Below are positions 55,726 through 64,000 of a stretch of DNA of 64,000 nt, one piece after another; within the stretch, counting starts at the first letter, position 1, and each line of letters begins with the position of its first letter. The notes under the pieces are model-generated. The model was not told the origin of the DNA. It was given only the letters and a program-made list of their open reading frames with translations, and did no database searches. This stretch comes from Spongospora subterranea f. sp. subterranea (lineage: Eukaryota; Endomyxa: Phytomyxea; Phytomyxea; Plasmodiophorida), in contig JAUGWO010000013.1 in the NCBI GenBank assembly GCA_049724395.1, positions 1 to 64,000 of the forward strand, written 5' to 3'. The position numbers and the translations under genes were made by a program.

Positions 55726-56040
55726 ATCAAAATCAGACATTATTGTTTTAGAGCTGGAGACAAGGTAAGAACGACACTGCGTGTATTAATAACGACTAAT
55801 AAATATATTGATTTATATATCAAAAAGCTTTTAAAGTCTTTTTTGAAAGCTTAAGTCTTTAAGTTTTTCAAAGCTTTTAAAGTCTCGATCTGATTCCCTT
55901 GTGGTAACTTGTATTCAGGGAATCAGATTGTATGATGTGGATCACTGTTTAAGAGTGCCTGTGAAGCCCAGACACTATCTCCCCTTTTTTTAACCCCAAT
56001 TCGGTTTGTCAAGATATCGGCGATGGAATTGACTGATTGC
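55726..56040. other. AT-rich spacer with local inverted repeat
   Basis: AAGCTTTTAAAGTC words recur at about 55827-55887. CTGATTCCCT facing AGGGAATCAG (about 55890-55930) forms a short inverted repeat, perhaps a retrotransposon end. Confidence 0.4.
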
Positions 56041-56720
56041 TTGTCGAAGAGTGGGAGAGTTATCGGCGAGACCTCGCGCTGGTTCCCATGACCTCTCTGA
56101 TGGTGGGGTAGACGTTCCAGTCGATCAAATACTGAAGTTGATTCCTATAAATTCTCGAATCCAGTACGTCCCGGACGATAAACAATGGCTGCGAGGGATC
56201 TTCTGGGATGAATATAGGTTCTGGTGGACAGACCTGTTCTCGTGATTTACGTGGTATGGTTCGAGCTTTGACGCATGGAAAGTGTTATGAACCCGCCAAG
56301 TTTTTGTAGCTTCACCGAATAGGTCACCTCGTTGATGATTGCTATGATTGGAAAAGGCCCTGCGAATCGATTTTCGAGTTTTGGGCATGTTCGTGTTGTA
56401 TTCCAATCAGTACGTTTTACCATAGGCCTCATGTAGTTGCAAGTGATGAAAACAAAGTTGGCATCACTTCCTGAAGCATTCTCCATCAAAACACTTCCTT
56501 GGATTTGGTTTCAATTTGCAGTTTGAGTGTCAACCGTAGTCGTCAATTCTGGTTGTTCTTCCACCCAGATTAGGAAAATCGACAGCTCTTGTTGTCTGAT
56601 TTCTTTTGAACTCTGGTTTCAGTGGACGTTTACGGAAGTATGTGTACACACCGACCAGGAGAATTCTGCTCTCGTTTGTTAGACTGTTTCCACAGAAATC
56701 CCAAACATTCACACAAAGCG
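56041..56720 (-). mobile_element. Ty3/gypsy integrase tail and chromodomain relic, opposite strand
   Basis: On the minus strand, KLENRFAGPFPIIAIINEVT and FHASKLEPYHV give the integrase C-terminus. A chromodomain follows in the next frame (FIVRDVLDSRIYRNQLQYLI then DWNVYP), ending near 56060. It is in the reverse orientation to the adjacent reverse transcriptase, so it is a separate or inverted fragment. Frame breaks are present. Confidence 0.7.
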
Positions 56721-57305
56721 CTTAGCGAGCACAAGCCACACAGCGAATACCGTAATAAAGTGCAGTCTTAAACTTGAATAGATCGATATTTCAAGACAGA
56801 GATTGTGATCGATTTGTGTCATCAGCATAAAGGCATACCCTGCAATAGGATAGAAAGCATGCTGTGCTCCATTATTCATTATTGTCCATTGTACCTGATT
56901 TTACCCTCTGCATCAGTCGTTTGAAAGATGTTTTTCATCTTGTGATAATGCCAGCTGGACGGATGTATGGTGAGATATTCTATGGAGACCCTCTCTGCTG
57001 AGACAGAAAGTAGCGACGTCAACTTTCGCAGCGCCGATTATTGAGTTCAGCAACTCTATCTTTGACGGTCAACGGTTTGCGGAGAAATATTCTGGAAATA
57101 TTTCGATTCAATAAAACGTTAGTGGACACCGTCAGGTCGAAGAGATAAACAGCACCTCTTTCCTGACTGCATAATAAATCGGTCTGGAAGAGGGTCGCGC
57201 CGTAGTCGGGAACTTGAGTGAAAGACAGTTGTCGTTATTGCATTGCCAACCTGAAAACCTATGCTTACGTCGGTATAACATTAGGGCAGAGGGAAGATCT
57301 GTGGC
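56721..57305. other. Intergenic, no supported gene
   Basis: Probable upstream region of the small OXLD1-like gene. Only short frames without domains are seen. Confidence 0.4.
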
Positions 57306-57575
57306 ATGATACATTTCAGGAAAGTGGCATCAAGGTCAAATAGGGCAAGATTTAGTATGAGACACAAAGCGGGAATCGCAGCTTTCAAAGAGCTAGAAGA
57401 AAAACTTGCACAGGTGCAAGAGCATCAGATTCGGATTGTGGACAGCGAAAATTTAAGTAAGCCCCCAGTCGAACCGAGTCCTGAATCATGCTGTGGGAAC
57501 GACTGCCATAATTGTGTTTGGACAGAATATTGGAAAGAACTCCAGGAATACAATCGAAATACACAAAACGTTTAA
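57306..57575 (+). CDS. Oxidoreductase-like domain (OXLD1-type) protein
   Basis: This is an 89-residue frame with a basic N-terminus (MIHFRKVASRSNRARFSMR) suited to mitochondrial import. The C-terminal signature is PPVEPSPESCCGNDCHNCVW followed by TEYWKELQEYN, the short Cys-rich oxidoreductase-like domain found in OXLD1 and fungal homologues. Four Cys in a CCxxxCxxC arrangement are conserved. The biochemical role of the family is poorly known. The start could lie further upstream if there is an unseen exon. Confidence 0.8.
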   Translation: MIHFRKVASRSNRARFSMRHKAGIAAFKELEEKLAQVQEHQIRIVDSENLSKPPVEPSPESCCGNDCHNCVWTEYWKELQEYNRNTQNV

Positions 57576-57612
57576 TAATCAAAAGTAATTTCGTAATTTT
57601 CCAGCGACACAA

Positions 57613-57870
57613 CTATTTGTCCACCGAGTCTGATGGCTCATTTCCTCGCGGTTTAGCATAGTCTATATAAGAGATGCTCGACATTAACTGATACATTTTA
57701 CAAAACACGAGCAGCATCAAACCGTTCCATGGAGAAGAGAGATTCTGATGGACGCCTTTCTTGTTGACTTTAGAGTTCTCAATAATACCGAGCACTATGA
57801 AGTAAACGATCGCGTTGAACCCCCCAAGAACGACCATTTTCTGGGGCAGGTTTAGCGGGCGCCATCTCAT
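57613..57870 (-). CDS. Small membrane protein, unidentified
   Basis: This is an 85-residue frame with one clear hydrophobic segment (residues about 11-29, VVLGGFNAIVYFIVLGII) and a basic start. A second moderately hydrophobic stretch follows. It is convergent with the OXLD1-like gene, 37 bp apart. The size and layout resemble small mitochondrial inner-membrane subunits, but no family is recognised and internal introns are possible. Confidence 0.4.
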   Translation of the reverse strand: MRWRPLNLPQKMVVLGGFNAIVYFIVLGIIENSKVNKKGVHQNLSSPWNGLMLLVFCKMYQLMSSISYIDYAKPRGNEPSDSVDK

Positions 57871-58353
57871 ACTCGTTCAGCACTTAGTAGAATAACCTGC
57901 TTCAAAATCGGGTCGCCCTCAAATCTGAATCCTCAATTCTAATGACAACAACCGTGTTTGAAACTCTTAATTACTCACAAAACAGAAAAATACTACTCGA
58001 AGAAGCAATTCAGAAAGTAAGGATGCTTGTTCAAACCAATACACGACGTTTTGCGTCAATATCTAGCAGGGTTTTTGCAATGCCAACACCATTTATCCGT
58101 CTTTATACTGTATAATGTAAAAATCAATCGCCTTTGTTGTTCAGCAGGCACAACGCCACTTACACCATCGGACTTGACCTTGGTCCGTGAAACTGGTTGA
58201 ACTGCGTTATGATTGCGGTATGTATATAGTATGCACTTACATCAACTTTACAGATTCGTGACCGCGCGGTCTCTCAAATTCAGGAATTATTGCATCTTCA
58301 TCATTATCCCAAACATTGCCTGACTTACATTTATTGAGCCCTATTGTCGGGAT
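57871..58353. other. Divergent intergenic region
   Basis: This is the region between the divergent small membrane protein and PRPP synthetase genes. No coding sequence is seen. Confidence 0.4.
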
Positions 58354-60058
58354 ATGCTCGGCGGCATCTATAGCCGTGGGCTTGTCAGGCGTTGCTTGTC
58401 TAGCACGGCGACGACATCACCGTCTTGGTCATGGAAACTGCCGGCAGCCGGGTTCGCTGCTGCTCTGACAGGGTTCGGCGCATGGTCATTAAAGACCACG
58501 GCCGACTCCCAGCAGCAATCAGTCAAACCGCCAGTGCATTATCATATGGTGGACCAGGAGCACGCTCATAACACTAAATCATGCGAGGATCATCATTGTC
58601 ATTCACCGGAACAGGAACTTTGCGACCATAAAAGGCATTATAAGCCGATGGTATTTTCTGGATCGGCTAATCTCCCGGTATGTTCGTCTTGATTTTTAAC
58701 TCAAGAGATGAATTCACCCGGGATCAGCTTGCCCAAGAAATTTGCGCTCACCTTGGGACGAAGCTCGGCGATATGACGATAAAGAAGTTTGCGGATGGAG
58801 AAATCGGCGTTCAAGTGCATGAAAATGTTCGATCTGCTGATGTTTACATAATTCAGCCAACTTGTCCTCCAGGCGTTAATGACCATCTTATGGAGCTGGT
58901 TCTCATGATCAGCACATTCAGGTAAAGGTTCCAACATAAGCGTGGGGGAGTCCTAACACATTATTCACAGACGAGCGTCAGCTCGTAAGATTACAGCAAT
59001 CATCCCATATTTTGGCTACGCTCGGCAAGATCGCAAAGTATAGTCTCAATGTTCAATTGGGTTGGTTGTTTCGTCTAATTTTCATTGTTCAGATGACCTC
59101 TCGGGTTCCTATATCTGCAGCTGATGTAGCCCTTCTTTTGGAGTCGATGGGCGTAGATCGAGTTGTGGCCGTTGACCTACATTGTGGTAAAGCATTACAT
59201 CTCAATACCGAAGCCATCATCCCGTTGGTTATCTGGTAATAGGTCAGATTCAGGGATTCTTTGGTCCTCGAACGCCCTGTGATAACTTAGAAGGAGCCGT
59301 GGTCGCTCTTCCTTTCTTCGCCGAATTAGGCCTACAAGGGGAAAATACTGTGATTGTCAGCCCAGATGCCGGCGGTGTTTACAGAGCCAAAAAATTCAGG
59401 TTCAGATGGTGTTGTTTGTGATTTGTAACTAAAATTGACCTTTTCAAGAGATGGTCTTCGCCACTATGGCATGGAGGCCGGCCTCGCGATGATTATCAAA
59501 CAGCGACTTCGCGCTAATACTATTGACCGAATGGACTTGGTCGGGGACGTGAAAAATCAGGATTGCATCATTGTTGATGATATGATTGATACTGGTAATA
59601 TTGTCGATCTTTTTGTATGTTGATGGTCACTTTGACACATTACAGCGGGAACATTATGCCAAGCAGCTGAAGAATTGAAGCGGTAAAGTACTTGGGGCGA
59701 GCCACCTTCTTGATTAGCCAACTATTTCGCAGGGCTGGAGCTAAGCGCGTGTATGCGTTTGCTACACATGGACTGTTTAACGGACCTGCCATCGAACGCA
59801 TCGACAAAAGCTGCTTCGAGAAGGTACATCTCCTGCTGTATTAAATTTGTCACTAAACCAGTGTTCTAGGTCGTTATATGCAACACAGTTCCACTGTCCG
59901 ATTCGAAGGCGATCGACAAGATCAAAGTGTTATCGATCGGTGAGTTCTTAGCACAAGCAATCGCACGGATACACATGAAACAATCGGTATCGGAATTATT
60001 TAACGCTGAGTTCGAAGCCCCTGAAACGAATTTCAAAACTCATGCAACAGAAAGTTAA
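58354..60058 (+). CDS. PRS: Ribose-phosphate pyrophosphokinase with membrane-anchored N-terminal extension
   Basis: About nine exons; exon 1 is 58354-58677, exon 2 58728-58921, and later introns are each about 45-60 nt. The PRPP synthetase core is complete: [30 protein letters not shown] (catalytic loop), [60 protein letters not shown] (PRPP loop) and [11 protein letters not shown]. Ahead of it lie about 100 extra residues: an Arg/Ser-rich presequence ([17 protein letters not shown]), one membrane segment (about 29-46) and a His/Cys-rich linker (about 62-93). Exon 1 joins in frame at [16 protein letters not shown], so the extension is part of the same protein. The enzyme makes PRPP for nucleotide, His and Trp synthesis. 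Confidence 0.9.
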
Positions 60059-60102
60059 TAAATGATGAGATTATGTTTTTATCCAGTGCTTAAATATCCG
60101 TC

Positions 60103-61651
60103 TTAATACAGAGTAGATATTGTCAAATAGAACAAACGAATAGGCCATGCTAGGGCCGCTCTGACGTTGGGAGCTTTTCTTCGCGCCATTCCAAGGCCGG
60201 CGAGGTAAAACAGTACAAGAAAAGCCAGCCGAGCAGCCCATTTTCTTCTGGCCAGAGAAACGTTGAGGTCGTCCATTCTTGAAACGAGGGTTCGCCCGGG
60301 AGATAGCTCCTCATGATTGTCATCGGTAGAAAACTGCGACGAACATCGTATATCGACCCACTCATTAACTTCCGTAAATAATTGAGACCTGGGCCAAATC
60401 AGAACAAACATTATATGCATGATATAGGTGAACTACCTGTCAATGTCATTGTGGATCTCATGAAAAGCGCCTTGGTATATTCGGACTGTTTTATCAGAGG
60501 ATGAGGCAGCATCTGCGAATTCCAGAGTTGCGTTGCCGTCCGTCAACTGATCCGAGCTTCCATGAATAAGTAATAGCGGGGTCTGTTGCCAAACGAATTT
60601 AGTCATATCAAAGGGGGCCAAAAGCAAAAGCGTCCTTTACAGTCAAGATGCTTGCGTGCTTCAGCGTATTTTGTGCTCCACTAAGCATCAATAAGCGATG
60701 TTTATTCAGGATTAGCGCCAACGTACGATATAATTTGAAAAGCCATTCTGACGGTAATGTATGGTAAAACCAAGCGGTCGTTGATGGCGGCGGAGGCGAC
60801 TCCATCTACGGACGACAAGGAGCATGGGTCAACATTCTAAAACAAGTGAGGTCAGACATCAAAAGAAGACAAGTGTTGCTTCTTACAGAAGACAGCAAAA
60901 ATTCTTGAAACAATGGCCATCCTAATTTCAATAATGCAATTTTCCACCTGCAAAATTCTCACGAATTTTCCTAGGAAAATTGCTGGAAGCCTCATACCAT
61001 TTTGGTTGGACAAGCCGGGACAACCTCAACCAGGGTGATGTTGCAATCACGCCTCGAATACGCTGGGTCTTATCCAGAAGTGCATACGCTAAAACCAACA
61101 TGCCTCCCATGGATTGACCATAAAGAAATACTGGAAGTTTAGGGGCACTCGTGAGCGCGATTCTACCCATCATTGTAAACATTTATATCAGTGAAGGCAA
61201 ACATCTACCTATGTAGTATTGAGATGTCGTTAATGAAATCGTCAAAATTTCCATCGGATCTCGGCCCACCAGACAATCTGTGATGAATTTAAGCATAACG
61301 CGTATGACCGTTTTTGACAAAACTTAACCCATGCCCTCGCAAATCTATTGTATGTACATCACACCTAGCATCAATCAGTTCCTAAAATGCATCAAAAAGC
61401 GGTAACTGATCCGAATAACACCCTAATCCGACCAGTATCACGTGATAAAACCTGCCAACATGTTCACCAAATCCGTGAATCAACAGGAGGGAGCATTTAT
61501 GGGTCAGTCCTGGTCGATGAAAACGCTGGTAGAACAGCTTGCAGGAGTTCACCCCGCAAATATATCGCCTTTCGACGGGTGATATATCTACGGTCGGCAC
61601 TGACATAATCTTGAGCTTTGCCGGCTGGTCATCTTCAAAGGTGGTTTGCAT
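60103..61651 (-). CDS. Monoglyceride-lipase-type serine hydrolase with C-terminal membrane segment
   Basis: At least six exons; exon 1 is 61651-61442 and exon 2 starts at 61381. The alpha/beta-hydrolase landmarks are LLLIHGFGEHVGRFYH, then IDLRGHG, the nucleophile motif YGQSMGGMLVLAYAL, GVIATSPWLRLS, LLLIHGSSDQLTDG with the acid Asp, and FHEIHND with the catalytic His. This is the pattern of yeast Yju3 and animal MGLL, which release fatty acids from monoacylglycerol at lipid droplets and ER. The last exon adds a tail with a hydrophobic stretch (LAFLVLFYLAGLGM) that usual family members lack. It is convergent with the PRPP synthetase gene, 44 bp apart. Confidence 0.85.
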
Positions 61652-61801
61652 GTAGATGATAGCGCCTTCCGATTTCTCAAAAAGACCTGTTAATTGTTGT
61701 CGACAGTACTTGATGTTGCATCAGCATGTAGGTAAACCGGGACTAGATGCAGAGTTTACAGAGAACACTGCGTGACGTCGCCAGTTACTTAAACAGTTAA
61801 G

Positions 61802-62755
61802 GTGATATGTGTAGCGAAAGATCTATACAGGATCCTCAGTATGTACTGTACATACTGATGAATGAAGGGTCCACTGATGTCAATAATGGATCACGACACA
61901 ATCATGACAGATATGTTATGATGTGATATGTGTAGCGAGACATCTCAATACAGGATCCTCAGTACTGCACATACTGATGAATCAAGGGTCCACTGATGTC
62001 AATAATGGATCACGACACAATCATGACAGATATGTTATGATGTGATATGTGTAGCGAGACATCTCAATACAGGATCCTCAGTACTGCACATACTGATGAA
62101 TGAAGGGTCCACTGATGTCAATAATGGATCACGACACAATCATGACAGATATGTTATGATGTGATATGTGTAGCGAGACATCTCAATACAGGATCCTCAG
62201 TACTGCACATACTGATGAATCAAGGGTCCACTGATGTCAATAATGGATCACGACACAATCATGACAGATATGTTATGATGTGATATGTGTAGCGAGACAT
62301 CTCAATACAGGATCCTCAGTACTGCACATACTGATGAATGAAGGGTCCACTGATGTCAATAATGGATCACGACACAATCATGACAGATATGTTATGATGT
62401 GATATGTGTAGCGAGACATCTCAATACAGGATCCTCAGTACTGCACATACTGATGAATGAAGGGTCCACTGATGTCAATAATGGATCACGACACAATCAT
62501 GACAGATATGTTATGATGTGATATGTGTAGCGAGACATCTCAATACAGGATCCTCAGTACTGCACATACTGATGAATGAAGGGTCCACTGATGTCAATAA
62601 TGGATCACGACACAATCATGACAGATATGTTATGATGTGATATGTGTAGCGAGACATCTCAATACAGGATCCTCAGTACTGCACATACCGATGAATCAAG
62701 GGTCCACACTGATGTCAATAATAAATCTCGACACAATCATGACAGATATGTTCTC
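61802..62755. repeat. 119-bp satellite, about eight copies
   Basis: The unit beginning GTGATATGTGTAGCGAGACA recurs at 61923, 62042, 62161, 62280, 62399, 62518 and 62637, exactly 119 bp apart. A slightly longer first copy is at 61802 and a diverged partial last copy reaches about 62755. The inner copies are nearly identical. One position (GAATGAAGG versus GAATCAAGG) alternates in the first copies, which suggests that some expansion used a two-unit block. Confidence 0.95.
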
Positions 62756-63792
62756 GCCGGCATTGCAATCGGCGCATCGATCCCAGTCACTTCGAATAAA
62801 AGGTCCAATAGCGGAATCGAAATCACTAAGAATACTTGCAAAGGCACAAACGCAAGCAACTCCAGAGTATAAATTGAGGGCTCATATTATCGACTAAATA
62901 TTTGGTGTATGGATCATCACGATCAATGTCAATTCGATTACCGACAAGCGCTATCCCTGGAATTTTCAATATGCCAAAGTTCGTCACAATATAATCCGTC
63001 TCGCTAGAGGACTATGTTGGAGCGGTACCAGAGCAATTCAACATGATTAACTGAAACAACTTCATATCCCAATGGCAAGTTATGTTGGACTCCTATTGCC
63101 AATCAATCAAATGGCCGACATTAGCTGCAAACAGTACCGGCACCCACCCTAGCCTAACCTCTACATCAACAACGTGTTCACACAATACGACACAGTGTAT
63201 TACCGGGCACGGTACTCACCTGGTATTATACTTGTTAGTAAGCAGGAAACAGTTCGTGGTAAAGGACGACAGGTCGTCGCGGATGACAAAAAGGTAAATA
63301 CTCTATGACTCGATCTATGTCCCTAAATAAACAGTTTGCTTTTATTGCTAACTTGTTTGGAGACCTCTGTTGGACGCGGAACGACGTCTCGAGCTGAACC
63401 GGCTCGATCCAACCCACCAGAGGTGCACACACAGAGCATATTGAGTGGAAACGACACAAGAAAATGATGAAGTCGCGATGAGGCTCTGCTACACTGGATA
63501 AGCAATTTTCTACCCCAATTACTCAAGAAAACCGCTGCCGCCCTCGATTGGGACTCTACTTGAGCAAAAAGCTCAACTTATGTATCCAGGGTTGGTATCC
63601 AGTTCCATGGTTTTGAACAGTTTATTGTCTAGGCCCTAGGGTTTCGTCTTTTGTCGATTGTCCTGAAAAAGAACGTGCTTGGGTCTAAGGACTGTCCAAT
63701 GATCAACAAGAATGACCGCTCTCGGAGGAATGAAATCCGGTCCTCGGAAATCGTCTTTCCTTGCTCCGAGTAATGCGGAGATTCCACTTTAA
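62756..63792. other. Intergenic, no supported gene
   Basis: Short frames only. A stretch at about 63075-63165 faintly resembles a non-coding block of the tandem duplication (50770-50860) but is too diverged to call. Confidence 0.3.
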
Positions 63793-64000
63793 ATGGGTTC
63801 GATAAGGGCGCTGATTGTGATCTGCCTGATTGTGCTTGGAGTTGTTAACCTGGCGTTGTTCGCGTCATGGAAAATATATTCCGGCTCGACAGTGAATCTT
63901 GTGTCTCCAAAATTTCCCTTAATATCAAGCTGCCCCAATGATATCTGGAAAAACCCGCATGACCTGCAAAACGCGGCGATTCCAGAGGAATTCAACGGAA
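63793..64000 (+). CDS. Membrane-anchored protein, 5-prime part only (cut by window end)
   Basis: The frame opens with ATG at 63793 and is still open at the last base (69 codons). The N-terminus MGSIRALIVICLIVLGVVNL is a strong signal anchor or signal peptide. Hydrophilic sequence with Trp and Cys follows, suggesting a type II or secreted protein. Family cannot be told from this piece. Confidence 0.5.
   Translation, partial: MGSIRALIVICLIVLGVVNLALFASWKIYSGSTVNLVSPKFPLISSCPNDIWKNPHDLQNAAIPEEFNG

Overview
This is nuclear DNA of an intron-bearing eukaryote, most probably a zoosporic (flagellated) fungus or close fungal relative. Genes are split by short introns (about 50-140 nt, GT...AG, typically ending CAG or TAG). 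There is a secreted chitin-deacetylase-type enzyme. Genes for flagellar or microtubule work (a CFAP44-like WD protein, gamma-tubulin complex component 4, a kinesin-motor-like protein) sit beside mitochondrial genes (Met-tRNA formyltransferase, type II ketoacyl synthase, an oxidoreductase-like protein). The transposons are of kinds common in fungi, plants and oomycetes. No prokaryotic features such as operons with ribosome binding sites were seen, and I cannot name the species.

Layout. 1-5.5 kb is accessory DNA: a small hairpin, a possible PIP-box protein, an intact-ended but decayed Tc1/mariner-type element (1409-2811), and a 2.15 kb element (3383-5534) that is one giant inverted repeat flanked by a perfect 7-bp target duplication. 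7.0-7.6 kb carries a calcineurin-B-like EF-hand gene. 8-17 kb is a transposon graveyard: a plant-type mariner, a Ty1/copia relic interrupted by a Ty3/gypsy chromodomain piece, and a Mutator-like (MULE) relic with inverted arrays of GTGTGTTG words. 18-32 kb is gene-rich: a Ras-like GTPase, CK2 alpha, a DDB1/CPSF160-family protein, FMT1 and KAS II back to back, PP6 phosphatase and GCP4. 32.7-42.4 kb holds a cytoskeletal cluster: CFAP44, an LRR/ankyrin protein and an F-box plus kinesin-like gene. 42.8-47.7 kb has a chitin deacetylase and its broken copy, a Jagunal-like gene and tRNA-His. 48.4-51.9 kb is a tandem duplication carrying a pair of unknown membrane proteins with 11-residue repeats. 52.4-56.5 kb is nested copia and gypsy debris. 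57-61.7 kb holds an OXLD1-like gene, a membrane-anchored PRPP synthetase and a monoglyceride lipase. A 119-bp satellite (61802-62755) follows, and a membrane protein gene runs off the end.

Functional links. GCP4 and CFAP44 are divergent across a 604-bp region holding a 15-bp minisatellite. FMT1 and KAS II, both expected in mitochondria, are divergent across 254 bp. Several conserved genes have one-base frame breaks, mostly at mononucleotide runs, which points to base-calling error rather than gene death. Exon limits were read by eye from splice signals and family conservation; no database search was possible.
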